NCBI GenBank assembly: GCA_036346355.1
Contig: CM070578.1
Coordinates: 13,592,501-13,656,500 of the forward strand
Length of the DNA: 64,000 nucleotides
Direction of reading: 5' to 3'
From: Rhipidocladum racemiflorum
Taxonomy: Eukaryota; Streptophyta; Magnoliopsida; Poales; Poaceae
Shown here: piece by piece, positions 47,101-59,009 of the stretch
How positions within the stretch are numbered: the stretch's first letter is position 1
Layout: the number at the start of each line of letters is the position of its first letter
Position numbers and translations under genes: made by a program
Notes under the pieces: model-generated
What the model saw: only the letters and a program-made list of their open reading frames with translations
Databases searched by the model: none
Told to the model about the DNA's origin: nothing

Positions 47101-47555
47101 AAAAATTGTGAGTACAAAAATGTTACAAGGAGCTATGAAAAACATACAAAACTGTGTATGATCAAAGAAACTAAAGGAAATAAGCATACCAAAGTCTTTT
47201 TCAGTATTCGTTGCGTGGAATATTCCAGAAATGACCGATCCATTCTTCAGATGCACATCCACATGATGCCCAATAAGTTGTGTCATAACATAGATTAGAC
47301 GATCCCTTGAGGGACTTGCATGCCCGAGTTTACCTCCATTTGCTAAAGTTCACATAAATGTCCTTAAACAAGCATTTGAACATCAAGCCGTATATGGCAG
47401 AAACAGATGTTACCTGCATTACTGAAACTGCCAGATGAAGATTTCTTAAACCGTGATTTATTTTCATGCCTTCCACTACCCTCCCTATCAAGATTTCGGT
47501 GGGGTAGTCCATCGGCAGATGCCCTAGGAGGTATAATTGGTTGTTGATGGCTCAT
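41163..47555 (-). CDS. Ataxin-2-like / CID-type PABP-interacting protein, 13 exons, one frameshift
   Basis: Coding exons, 5' to 3' on the minus strand: 47555-47414, 47342-47190, 46973-46843, 46631-46447, 45821-45644, 45569-45381, 44874-44821, 44739-44706, 43560-43294, 43154-43011, 42465-42370, 42240-42187, 41195-41163. All have GT/AG borders and compatible phases, giving about 552 residues. Domains: ataxin-2 SM/Lsm fold (about 66-140; LIGHHVDVHLKNGSVISGIF, then HATNTEKDFG), LsmAD (about 205-263; SWDQFETNAALFGVNSTFNE), and PAM2, the PABP C-terminal-domain binding motif, LNPNAKEFKLNPNAKSF at about 440-456, split by the exon 9/10 intron. The protein ends MQQYRGRGF. Known role: cytosolic RNA-granule/poly(A)-binding-protein partner affecting mRNA stability and translation. 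Exon 9 carries an A7 run (plus strand T7, 43504-43510) where A6 would keep frame, so as read, the PAM2 part is lost. Confidence 0.9.
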
Positions 47556-48838
47556 TATTCCTTCATGCAAGAAACCATTCCAATCAGTCCAATGATTATA
47601 TGATTATATCAAAATTCTACAGATTCGATGCCAAAGCTGAAGAAAATAAAAATTACAACGCACCGAAACCAAGTTATAGAACACAAATCAGCCCCACGCC
47701 TAAATGTAGGTGATTTGAAGTTTCCTGTTGAAACCTACGTGGCTAAGTTCTTCACTATAGTTTAGGTCACAGAAAACACGAATTTAAATGAAAATAACTA
47801 TCTAAAACACGAATTTAAATGAAAATAACTATCTATCCAAGTACTTCCAAAAATTATTTCCGGCTATAGCTTTCTACAGATAGAACAGTTAAAATATCAA
47901 CATATTTGTGTGTGTGTGTGCGCGCCTGTGTGGTTTGGCATTTGGATCTGGGAAGGGCTAGTGATCATTGAGGAAGCTTTGGTTGTCAACAGACTGCACA
48001 AGCACCTATCATTTTGCTTTTGCTTGTACTAATCATCTAAACCACTATCAGGAAACAAGACAACTTCACAACAATTTTCAAAGATGCATTTTTATGCCCT
48101 TCATTTTTCTTCCAATTGAGCTAGTGCTTCTAAAAGCACCAAGATCAAAAGTTCTTGACCTAACTACCTACCACACGCAAGAAGCACATTAGCTTTACCT
48201 AGAATATCCAAGAAATCTGCACAACTCCTCTGAGCACATTCAATCCAACATGACCAACGCAAAAGAGGCTCCACTATTAGCACCAAGGACCAGCTAAACA
48301 CACCCTATGATCCTAAAGAGGTTCCGTATAAACCAGTACGGAAATTTTACAAGCTCTACACGCTCCATCACCTACATGCGTCGGTACATGTCAGTCTGTC
48401 CACAAAACATTCTGACATGAGCCCGTGATGGATCCACCAACTGAACACACAACTCAACGAATGAATCAGCAACCAAGTAGTAGAGAATTGACACAGTCCG
48501 AATCATATTGTGGTCTCTCAAGTGATATTCCCCGAGTACGCCAAGGAGCGCAAGATCGGGGGTGCTCAACTAACATTACACTTCAAACATAGATTGATTC
48601 AGAACAACAAACAGAGCTAGCGTTCTGTACGCGAAAGCGATGCATGAAGCGACTTAAAGATTCAGTTAGACATCGGAACAAGGGGGCACCGCCACACCCT
48701 AAGGCATAGGCCTTGATCGGTTGATCCCCTTCTCGGCGATTACCCTCAAGCGCAAGACGAGCAACCGACTATTAAAGCAACCTCACGAGCAACCACGTTA
48801 CCCCACCGGAGAGTTGGATCTGAGGCGCTCGTTACCTT

Positions 48839-49022
48839 GCCGGAGCGACGGCGAGGCGGAGTGCGCCACCACGAAGCCGCGGGGTGAGGCTGGATTCCGT
48901 CACGTCCCTCGCGCCTCCTCCCCGCGCCGCCGAGATGCCCGGAACCGACGGCCCAGCCGCCGCCGAGGAGATCGGCCGTGCTGGGACTTCGGGCTCCTCT
49001 CCCCTGTCTGGCTCCGACAGAT
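48839..49022 (-). other. Probable 5' non-coding exon of the ataxin-2-like gene
   Basis: GC-rich sequence on the minus strand ends at a strong donor (ccggcaag|gtaacg, plus position 48839). It lies 1.3 kb upstream of the coding start at 47555, with no ATG-initiated frame joined to exon 1. This is the expected layout of a 5' leader exon followed by a long intron (48838-about 47556). Transcription start not determined. Confidence 0.45.
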
Positions 49023-49064
49023 GAAAGGAGTTTTCCTACGTTTTTTACCCACTTTCCTCATGTA

Positions 49065-49081
49065 AGGGGGGGGGGGGGGGG
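49065..49081. repeat. Poly-G run
   Basis: About 17 consecutive G lie just upstream (minus-strand sense) of the ataxin-2-like gene's probable 5' exon. Length is likely polymorphic or unreliable in assemblies. Confidence 0.9.
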
Positions 49082-49349
49082 TGTTGTCGTGTTGGTGACT
49101 GAGTCCGTTAAGGATACGGGGATGGCCCAAGGCTCGCCTTTATTGGGCCAGTTTAGAGTTCACTTTCCATCGAGCCGACCTCTGCCCAGGCGTCCAGCCA
49201 GCGTACAACGCGCACAAAGTTCGAGGTATTTTCATTTTGTGTCTAGAAAATTCAAATCAAAATAATTTTCAAACCCAGCATCCGATTCTCTATCTGTCTG
49301 AACTTCTTACAACAAAATTAAAAAAAACCTATGCTACACATATTTGATA

Positions 49350-50686
49350 CAGAAAAACTAAAAAACGGTATACCGTTGCAACGGTATACCTCTGAAACTC
49401 ATGAAACTTATGATTTTTTGCACTGAAACTCATGAAACTTAGCACTAAAAACTGATAAAATATGAAACTGATGAAACTAAACACTGAAACTCATGAAACC
49501 AGCACTGAAATTGATAAGTTTCATAAGTTTCATGGCTATACCGTTGCAACGGTATACCGTTCCCTAGTCACTCTCTATTTGATATCATATGTTACGGAAC
49601 ACATAAAAAAATAGAGTGCTGCTAGCCCACGCTATAGCAGTTTCAACTGATCAGGTTTTTACTTTTTTCCTTTTGGGGGATTTACCTTTTGTTTTGTTCC
49701 TTTGACGTTTTTAAGCAACGTACTCTACAACGAGTCTAGTAGTTTAGGCAGTATTAAATCTAGTATTGTTTGAAATATGCTGAGCGACTCGAAATGATTT
49801 TTATTCTAGACAAAGTAAAACCTCCTTTTTTTTCTCGAGAATGGAAATAGAAACCTTAGACACAGGGCGGATTCAGAGAATGGAAATAAAACCTCCTTTT
49901 TTCTTGGGTTTCACACATAAGTTTCATTAGATTTCACGGATAAGTTTCATTGTGTTTCATGGATAAGTTTCATGATGTTTCACAGATAAGATTCATTAGG
50001 TTTCATGAGTTCCAGCGTTTAGTTTTCATGAGTTTCAGTGTAGTTTCGGTGATAAGTTTCATCAGTTTCAGTGATAAGTTTCATGAGTTTCATTATAATG
50101 TTTCACGAGTTTCGGTGATAAGTTTCATGAGTTTCGGTGTTAAGTTTTATGAAACACTAGGAAAATTCATGAAACTTATCTCACGTATAAGTTTCATGAT
50201 ATTTCACGGATGAGTTTCATTCGGCTTCACAGATAAGTTTCATTAGATTTCACGGATAAGTTTCATCAGGTTTCACGGATAAGTTCCATGCTATTTCATA
50301 GATAAGTTTCATTATGTTTCATAGATAAGTTCATTAGGTTTCACAGAAAAGTTTCATGATGTTTTACAGATAAGTTTCATTAGGTTTCACGGATAAGTTT
50401 CATTAGGTTTCCTAGATAAGTTTTATTTGGTTTCACTGGTGAGTTTCACGATGTTTCACAGATAAGTTTCACGATGTTTTATGGATGCGAGCTCCATTCG
50501 TCCTCTCGTAATAATGTTGAATTTGCATGATTGCTTGAGTCAGTCAAAAGACATTGATGCGTGCGTTTCGGTCACTGCGCTTGCGGGATCACAGGCTTTG
50601 AAACGATGCAGCGAGGCAATGCAACGATCATAGAGCTAGCCCGTTAAGAAGGACATAAACGGTATACCGTTACGTAGTTTTTCTGA
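49350..50686. mobile_element. TIR element of the AACGGTATACCGTT family with expanded minisatellite
   Basis: The left end cagaaaaactaaaaaacggt (from 49350) faces an inverse right end, aacggtataccgttacgtag then tttttctg at about 50658-50685. 49350-49576 matches the short MITE in CHX intron 1. The middle (49905-50490) is a minisatellite with unit aagtttcattagRtttcacggat (about 23 bp, roughly 25 diverged copies). The unit resembles the gaaactcatgaaactta phrases inside the short MITE in inverse sense, so it probably grew from it. No coding capacity. Confidence 0.6.
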
Positions 50687-50689
50687 AAA

Positions 50690-52360
50690 AAAATATTAGT
50701 GCAACAAAGCAAAAGTAAGAGTGGAACATCCATGCCACATGTTCCGGTAGGTAAAATAAAATGTCCTACGAGTCATTTTTCTAATATTCAGTAGGCAAAA
50801 TGTAATGTTTCATACATTTACATTCAGTGGCAGATCCAAAATGAAAATGACGGGATGTCCACATACATATCGAACTGCTACGTACCTTGATCTTGGAGTT
50901 GGAGTTGAACTGAACTGGGGCTGCTACGCTATGGGTTGGACTGGCTGGGTTAGGGCGTCACAATAAATATACTGGGAGTATCACCTAAAGATGCCTATAT
51001 ACAGTACATAAAGAAAAACAAAAATACGAGGGGGTGTCCAATGCACACCCCCAGCCTTTCTTCGGCTCGCCCTTGTTTACATTCAAATGTTACAGTAGTT
51101 CATGGCCGATGTTCTGGTGCACGTTTTTGGTACCAGGTTGGGGATGAATAGGTTGGGAGTCAGGATGTTCATGTAGCTAAAATGAAATGTTTCGCACATT
51201 AATTTCTATTCAGTAGTTCGTAGACAACAGAAACACATGCAAAGAAAATGAACATATATGATCTCATGTTATTCTGTAAATGCATTGGTGTAACAAAACG
51301 AACAAACATGCCGAAAAAAAAAAAATAACTACTACAATATTTGGCATAAGTTACAACTAGATAAAACCAAAATACATGCAAGTTAGGTTTTATTTTTGAA
51401 ATTTTCGTACCAAAAACACGACGGTTCAAACGGTTCATGAATCGAACGATCGGTTTAAACCATTAGGATCTTGGTAATCGTGAAATCATTTTTGGGGCGC
51501 TGACATCATCTATACTGCCATTCAGTGGGAAAGGAAGAGTTAAAACAGTTCCCTATTTGCCACACACACTCCAAAGGATTTTTGTAAAAACTAAACCATG
51601 AGCTCTCATGGTTTATCCTTAAAGCGCTACCTTAATGCGAGCGTTTTGCTTGCCTTCGTATCTTGTTATAGTTTTTCGTTTTGTAATAACAAAAACATAG
51701 AGAGCGTAATTTTAAAGCACAAAACAATTTACAGTATTTCAACAAAAAAAATGATTCGTGAAATATGTTGGGTGGCAAGCACGAATGATGAGATGTGGTG
51801 GAGATTTGTGATGCCATGGAATCGGAGCTTTCCATTAATTGAAGCGTCCCTAGGCAAGCCTCGTCCTAGACTTCTAGGCCACTCTTTTGGGCTATTGTTG
51901 TGTCATATGCAGGGCTGCTGATGGGCCGAGGCCTGGTCCAAGCATGAAATTTGGTATTCAATATAGTTTAGGCCCAAACTAAAGAAGTCGAAGTATAATC
52001 TAAACCCAAATAAAGGTTTGGGCCCTAATCTGGACCACAGCTCAATTGTGTAAACTCTAATCGGAGCTCAAATAAAGAACCCCCAATGTTTGTCGCTACC
52101 AGCGGCGGTGGCGTCCCAATGCCCAAAGCCCAAGCCCCACCACTCCTCGGCGCAACCACTCCTGCTCGCCATCTTGCCGCTACATCATTGCTCGCTCGCC
52201 GCCACGCTCTGGCTCCTCTTTGTCCTGTCCTCAACTCCGTGTTGTCAGATGCGATGGCGAACGCAGCGCCCGAGGCGCTCACCGGTAATGACGCATCCTC
52301 CCTGCCAAGTGTAGGAGGACATTGTAAATATTTTTTTGCAGTCCCAGCCAAAATAAGAAA
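50690..52360. other. Gene-free intergenic stretch
   Basis: No supported gene was seen. A 163-residue frame starting at 52086 runs into the copia LTR and is not a gene. Scattered AT-rich phrases such as caataaatatactgggagta suggest old transposon scraps. Confidence 0.45.
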
Positions 52361-52576
52361 TGTTAGGTTAGGTCACATGAACAAAGGGAACATAAGTTGG
52401 GAAACCAGATTTACGTGGAAACCCTTGCGGGGAAAAATCACGGGAGACAAAAAAATCCACTATTTTGTTCAATCGTTACAAGTATATGGGGTGGCTTTAT
52501 ATAGCCAAAATAGAGTTCGTGTTGTAGATGGTAAGGATTCCTTGTTAGTTAGGATATTTAAAGCATATCTCTAACA
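52361..52576 (-). repeat. copia 3' LTR
   Basis: It begins tgttaggttaggtcacatga and ends tatctctaaca on the plus strand. It shares blocks such as aatccactattttgttcaat and cgttacaagta with the other LTR, but with many substitutions and small indels. Confidence 0.9.
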
Positions 52577-52639
52577 AACCTTCCCTTAACTCAAAATCCA
52601 TAATGAAGATTTGTCTCCAAGAAACCCCAAAGGGCGATT

Positions 52640-54723
52640 AAGCACCATGAATGCCAGCCAGGTCAAGACAGCGCTTGAACTTGGTATTAAATAATGCCTT
52701 AGTGAGCATGTATGTAAGATTATCATCAGTGCATATCTTTCCCACAATGATCTATCCTTCAGCAATAATATCATAAATAAAGTGGTACTTGATATCAATG
52801 TGCTTGGTCTTGACGTGATACATATAATTCTTGGTCAAACAAATAGCACTCTTGCTATCAGAATAAACAGTAAGAGTATCCTGTTTAATGCCAAGTTTAG
52901 AAGCCAGGCCTCGCAACCAAATAGCTTCCTTAACGCCTTCAGTTGCTGAAACATATTCTGCTTCAGTAGTAGAAAGTGCGACAATAGGCTGTAAGGATGC
53001 TTTCTAATTAACTGCGGAATCACATAAAGAGAAGATATAACCAGAAATTGATCTTCGTTTATCAAGATCACCAGCATAATTAGAATCAACAAACCCAAGA
53101 ACATCATTTGTCTTCACTTTATTCTTATCAAACATCAAGCCAAAGTTAGAAGTGCTTTTCAAATAACAAAGAATCTACTTAACTGCATTTCAATGCTCTT
53201 TGCCAGGATTATGCATAAATCTGCTAACATCACTAACAGAATGAGCTAAATCTGGTCTAGTACAAATCATAGCATACATGAGATTACCAACTGCACTAGA
53301 GTAAGAAACACAAGACATATAGCCTTTGTCTTCTTTATTGGTAGGGCGCTGACTTGAAGATAATTTAAAGTGAAAAGCAAAAGGTGTAGAAACTGGTTTG
53401 CAATCACTGAGATTAAGTTTGCAAAGTACCTTCTCAATGTAATTTTTTTGAGATAGAAATAATGTACCAACTTTGCGATCACGCTGAATTTCTATCCTAA
53501 GAATTTTCTTTGCTGGACCAAGATCTTTCATCTCAAATTCATGATTAAGTTGAGCCTTTAACTGTTTAATCAGTGATTTGTCATGAGAAATAATAAGCAT
53601 TTCATCAACATAGAGCAGCAAATAAACAAAGAAACCACTTGGAAACTGTTTGAAGTAAACACAGTTATCATAATTGCTACGAGAGTATCGTTGTGCAATC
53701 ATAAAAGAATCAAACCTTTTATACCACTGTCTTGGAGCTTGTTTTAGACCACAGAGAGATTTCTTTAAATGACAAACTAAATTCTCCTTTTTAGGAGTAG
53801 CAAAACCCTCAAGTTGTGTCGTAAAGACCTCTTCTTCTAAATCTCCATGTAAGAAGGCAGTTTTAACATCAAGTTGCTCTAATTCCAAGTCAAATAAACA
53901 AACGCAAGCACAACCAGAATTGAAGAGTGGCGAGCAACAGGAGAGAAAACTTCATTAAAGTCAATACCTTCCCTTTGGTTGAAACTTTTTACCACTAAAT
54001 GGGCTTTCCACCTTGCAAGTTCGATTCGAGTAATACCATCCTCCTTCTTATAAATCCATTTGCACTTTAAAGATTTCTTACCTTTTATAAGCTCAACCAA
54101 ATCGCATGTATTATTCTTATGAAGACTCGAAATTTCTTCATTCATAGCTATCAACCACTTAGAAGAATTTTCACATGAGATAGCTTCAGAAAAAGAAGAA
54201 GGTTCAAAAGTATTACAAATATCTTGAGCAGTAAGAAGAGCATAACAAACCATATCATCAGTGTCACGATATCTAGCAGGCAATTGAATATTTCTCCTTT
54301 TCTATCTTTAGCAATACAATGGTCATTAGTACTAGGAGATGCTGAGACTGGCTGTGAAGTAGAACCACTAGGTGCTAAAAATGGTTGTAAAGTAGAACCA
54401 CTAGATGAATCATTATTAATGGTAGGTAAAACTACCTCAAGTTCTGCATTTCTTGCAGCAGCTTCAGAAATTTCAGATTCAGCTATGGATGAAATTTCAG
54501 ATTCATTTATGGATGAACAACCATCACTATCACTACCAGATGAAAGCAAAGCATCTTCATGAAAAGTAACATCATGACTAATGAATAGTTTGCGAGCATC
54601 AGAACACCATAAACGATATCCTTTGACAACTGAACCATATCTAACAAATATGTATTTTCTTGCTCTATGCTCTAATTTTTCATCACTCACATGAGCATAA
54701 TCAGGACAACCAAATATTTTCAA
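52640..54723 (-). pseudogene. copia reverse transcriptase / RNase H region, broken
   Basis: The minus-strand frames 54723-54151, 54283-53879 and 53888-53190 cover the end of integrase and the RVT_2 reverse transcriptase: QLDVKTAFLHGDLEEEV, LKKSLCGLKQAPRQWYKRF, then YVDEM where YVDDM is expected (Glu codon at plus 53601-53603), and YMSCVSYSSAVGNLMYAMIC. RNase H follows in pieces to about 52640 (TEAEYVSATEG-like, 52930-52980). Frame changes separate the blocks. Confidence 0.8.
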
Positions 54724-55027
54724 GTTTGAATAATCAACTCGTTTACCTTACCAAACATCTTCTGGAATCTAAAAATCAATGGCTGAATTTAGAGAGCGAT
54801 TAACCAAATAAGAGGCTGTAGAAACAGTCTCAATCCACAAAGCACTCTTGTCCCCATAAACCTGCATTTGAAAGCATGCAACAGGCTCTTTCCAGAAGAG
54901 TGCGATTCATACGCTCTGCCACACTATTTTGCTGAGGTTTACTTGGAATTGTCAAATGTCTTGCAATACATAATTAGCACAAAACTGATTAAACTCACCA
55001 CTGCAAAATTCTAATCCATTATCAGTT

Positions 55028-55919
55028 CTAGAATTTCTTGATTTTTCTGCCAGTTTTATTTTCAACAAAAGCTTTCCAATTCTTGAACATTAAAAAAGCT
55101 TCATTCTTATGTTTCAAGAAATAAACCCAAATTTTACGAGAAAAATCATTAATGAAGGTAATCATGTAGCTACATCCTCTAATAGAAAAAAAATTAGAAG
55201 GACCCCAAAGATCAGAATGGACATAATCAAGAATTCCTTTGGAGGTGTGTTGAGACAGTAAAACTGACCCTCTTTGGTTTGCCAAAAACGCAATGTTCGC
55301 AGAAATCAAGTTTACCACTATCATTTAAATATCCTTTTTGCATAAAAGATGCATACCTTTCTCACTCATGTGACCCAAGCGCATATATCAAAGCTTAGTG
55401 ATGTGAGAATTTGATGCAATTGTTGAAACAGCTGTAGAACATGTAACTGTAAAACTTTGCAAGTAATAAAGACTATTGATTTAATTGGTTTTCATAACAA
55501 CAAGGTTGCCCATAGAAATCTTAAAAAAAAAAATCACCGGTATACTTATAACCTAAAGATTCAATAGTGCCTAAAGAAATAAGATTTCTTTTCATTCTGG
55601 GAACATTGCGAACATTTGTTAGGGTTCTAACAATGCCATCATGAGTTTTAATCTGAATAGAACCGATGCCAACAATTTCAAGTGGAGACTCATCAGCAGT
55701 AACGACATCACCACTACCAACAGAATCATAAATACAGAACCACTCTTTAAATGGATAAATATGAAAAGTGCAAGCTGAATCAATAATCCAAGCAGTTCGA
55801 TTCTTCAAGTTGAAAGTGATAATTAGAGCCTCACCATCAGATTCATTTTGAACAAGACTAGCCCCAGCAGATTTATCAGATTGTGACTTTTTATCTTTGT
55901 TTGTCTTATTTTTCAACAT
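55028..55919 (-). pseudogene. copia protease and integrase region, broken
   Basis: The 55919-55521 frame holds the aspartic-protease motif region WIIDSACTFHI, in which the usual D-S-G reads D-S-A (Ala codon at plus 55773-55775). The 55324-55028 frame has the integrase start (DYVHSDLWGP, then YMITFINDFSRKIWVYFLKH) and then stops. The linking segment has stops in the expected frame. Confidence 0.75.
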
Positions 55920-56634
55920 GAAACAATTGGAAATATCATAACGGTTTTATAATAACGGCAAAAGTTGTTGGATTTACGTCCTCTTGACTTAAATCTAGAC
56001 TTTGATCTGTTAGAATTGTCTTTATGCTGTGATCTATCTCTAACAATTAAACCTTCAGCCCTAACTTCAGAACGAGAATCAATATCAAATTTCTCCTTGG
56101 ACAACAAATTTGATTTAACATTATCAAAACTAAGGGTGTCATGATTGCCATAAAGTATAATTTCTTTGAAGTATTTAAAGGTAGCAAGCAAAGAGACGAC
56201 CAACAGAATAGCCTTATCTTCATCATCAATTTTTACCTCTAATTTCTCAAGATCAATAATGAGTGAATTAAACTCTTTAAGATGAGACTGAATAGAGGTA
56301 CCTTCTGCCATGCGAATTGTGTACAGACGTTCTTTGAGGTGCAATTTGTTGGCGAAACTTTTTTTCATGTACAAATCTTCTAATTTTTTCCACAGTTGTG
56401 CGGCTGTGGTCTCGCTGATAACTTCACGCAAAACATCTGTAAACAAAGTGAGCTATATGGCGGAAAGAGCTTTCTGGTCAAGTTCCTCCCATTGTTCATC
56501 TGTCATTGTCGCCAGTTTAGCTGATAATGCTTTTCTAGCACCCACCTGTGTAAGAATGGCTTTCATTTGAACCTGCCATATTGCAAAACGGATCTTGCCA
56601 TCAACTTCTCGATGTTAAATTTAGTGGACAACAT
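55913..56634 (-). pseudogene. copia gag, broken
   Basis: On the minus strand the frame starts near 56634 (MLSTKFNIEKL) and shows the copia-type gag core, for example LWKKLEDLYMKKSFANKLHL and GTSIQSHLKEFNSLIIDLEK. It has a stop near 56456 and frame changes in the first 200 bp and at the zinc knuckle (CRYYK..., about 55960), where the frame passes into the protease ORF. It is nucleocapsid-like and not functional as read. Confidence 0.75.
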
Positions 56635-57364
56635 AATGAGAATAAAATTGTAGATCAAGTAATATAATAGATTCTGGAAGAAAAAAAACTTCCTGGTGCG
56701 CTCTGGGTGCGCGAAGCAAATTTAATGCATGTTCTGGTATGCTCCGGGTCCACTTAACAATTTCGGCCGATTTTTTTTTTTTTTGCAACCTTCTCTGCCT
56801 TATCTTCACGCGAGTTATTTCAGAATTTGACACTCAATTCGCAAGTCTTTCAGCTCATTTGGATGACATATGGGACCGTCTGTGAGTATGACAGTGGGCC
56901 AGAGTGTCAAATTCCGAAATGCGAATTTTAAAGTGTGTCAAATTCTGAAAACTCTCATCTTCACACGGACCGGACTTGAAACATTTGATCACACTTTTCT
57001 TCACGCAGAAGAGCAAACCGGTGGCTTGAGATCCAAGTCGGAAGCCGAACGGCCGGCTTCGGCTGGGGTAGACGGAGTCGCCAGAGACGGCGGCCGAATC
57101 TTGCAGGCACGGTCGAACGCTAGGAAGTAGCGACGATGGATGGCCGGCGAGAGGTTGGAGTCGGCCGGAGGCAGCACTAGCCGGCGGCTAGAGGTCTCGT
57201 CGCGACGGGAGACAACGCAGAGACCGCGCAAGGCTGGAGGCGAAGCGACGAGGTGCGCCCGGTCTGGAACCGGTTGGGAAGCCGAAGGGGGCCGCACACG
57301 AGCGAGGTGACGTGTGGCACATCGCATGCGAGATCGGGAACCCAGGTATTGCTCTGATACCACT

Positions 57365-57597
57365 TGTTACGTTAGGACACATGCACACGCACAAAGGGAA
57401 CACAAGTTGGGACACGGAATTTACGTGGAAACCTTTGCGGGACAAAAACCACAGGAGACAGAAAAAATCCACTATTTTGTTCAATCGTTACAAGTACATG
57501 GGGGTGGCTTCATATAGCCAAAATATATTCCATGTTGTAGATAGTAAGAACTCCTTGTTAGTTTGTTAGTTAGGATATTTGAGGCGTATCTGTACGA
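57365..57597 (-). repeat. copia 5' LTR
   Basis: It begins tgttacgttaggacacatgc and ends cgtatctgtacga on the plus strand. It is longer than its partner by about 17 bp, partly from a tandem ttagtttgttag duplication near 57558-57572. Confidence 0.9.
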
Positions 57598-57718
57598 AGA
57601 AAGTAAAGGGCTGCAATTGCACATCATGTAGAATCAAATGACTATCTGTGGGAGTTGTCTCGATCGACGCCTGTAGTATCCCATGGTAGGCCGTAGGCGA
57701 CCATAACCGTCATGAGGG

Positions 57719-59009
57719 TTAATTATTCGTGGGAAATTCGAAGAGAAAACCTCTAATGGATACAAGATCAGAGCGTACAACCTTGGGTTCTGCTGGATCT
57801 CGGGCCCAAAGATCAATCTCACTACCAAAGTCTCCGAGCATCCGATGTGCCATGAGCAACCAGACGAAGGTGAGCAGCTCCCCGCCCGTGCTCAGTCGCC
57901 GGGCGTGCTCCTCCGCGCGCGACTTGCCGGCTGCGTAGACGAGCAGCGGCACCCACATGCTCACGACCTCTTTCAGCGCTGCACCCAAATCCTGCCCCTG
58001 CTGCAGCGCGTCTTGCGCCTCGCGGAAGAGCGCCACCGTGAGTCGAAATGCATCCGTCTTGCCGCCATCTGCTAATGCTGCAAGAAACTGCTCCTTGCTC
58101 GAGGCAGAGCTGGCCTTGCACGCTCTCCAAGGCTTCCGCCAGTAGCTCCTGCACGTTGCTGCCGACGGGCAGCATGGCAGGCTGCACGGCCAACAGATAG
58201 AACATGTAGTAGTCAGACATCTGCTTGCATACATGATACATCCGCGAGGCCTCGTCTCTCTTGGGTGATCATCGGCGTGCCCTTGTGCAAGAACAGGTCT
58301 GTGAAGACGTGCAAGGCCTCAGCGAAATCGCTCCTGATTACTTCTCGAAACGATGGGCAGGATGACAAGCTTGTCGGCGGCGCATAAAATGGGACCGCGG
58401 CGTTGTTGCACGGATCTCTCCCAAGAATGTACTGATGGTGTCCTTCATCTCCGTCGTGACCTCGGCATGCTTGGTATGTTGCATGTTGCTCCACAGCTGT
58501 TTGGCCCCAACTAGGCTCATGATCTTCGCGATCAATGTGCACAGCGTCCTTGGCTCGTTAGGGATGCACGAGTCCAGGAAGTTGTACTGCCCCATGGAAT
58601 TTGTACATACAAAGCCAGCCATACTTGGACTAGCAAATTCAGCAGGTGTCTCAACCACAGCTCATTGTCCTCGATGGAAAAGGCAGTCACAGTGTCTTGA
58701 GTCTTGACCGCCAAGGTGGATAAGGAGGAAAGGTGCCCAGAAGAACGTGAGCTGTCGGTACTGGCTGGGTGTTGCTTGGCCTTCATCAGTGTTGGTAGTG
58801 GTAGCTGCATGCCGAGAGAGGTAGCCAAGTGCATACACTGCAACAGGGTCGGCTAACAGGTAGGCCAACCATAGTGGAAACCTGAGCAACATCTTATGGC
58901 CATTGCGACGCCGCAGGCCGCCAAAGAAGAATAGAAATATTTGCAAGACAAAGCTTAGTAGCACATATAGCTGGATTTCCCAGTCACTCCAAAGTTGCGC
59001 AATGATCAT
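57719..59009 (-). pseudogene. DUF4220/DUF594 family gene, broken by frameshifts
   Basis: On the minus strand, the ATG at 59009 opens MIIAQLWSDWEIQLYVLLSF, a membrane segment, then RFPLWLAYLLADPVAVYALG and FWAPFLLIHLGGQD. These are DUF4220 hallmarks of a large grass membrane-protein family of unknown function. Directly after GGQD, a 7-bp tandem duplication (plus gtcttga twice, 58694-58707) shifts the frame. The continuation TVTAFSIEDNELWLRHLLNL is read one frame over. The middle (58660-58210) is scrambled among frames. The C-terminal DUF594 domain is recognisable at 58234-57719 (KEVVSMWVPLLVYAAGKSRA, then ARRLSTGGELLTFVWLLMAH). At least three breaks make it a pseudogene as read. The copia element lies just downstream (ends 57597). 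Confidence 0.8.

Larger units (their letters stand above)
52361..57597 (-). mobile_element. Full-length Ty1/copia LTR retrotransposon, defective, TSD AGAAA
   Basis: LTRs lie at 52361-52576 (3' LTR in element sense) and 57365-57597 (5' LTR), both starting TGTTA on the plus strand. AGAAA flanks the element at 52356-52360 and 57598-57602. The primer-binding site TGGTATCAGAGC (minus strand, plus 57351-57362) matches initiator-Met tRNA, and a purine tract (plus 52577-52590, ttcccttaac complement) precedes the 3' LTR. Order on the minus strand is gag, protease, integrase, reverse transcriptase, RNase H, as in copia. The two LTRs differ at many positions, so the insertion is old. Several stops and frame changes make it non-autonomous. 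Confidence 0.92.

Noticed and set aside
49905..50490. CRISPR-like array
   Set aside because: The 23-bp units are contiguous and diverged with no unique spacers, and the DNA is plant nuclear; it is a minisatellite.
52086..52574. 162-residue frame ending inside the copia LTR
   Set aside because: Half of it is LTR sequence and the rest has no domain.
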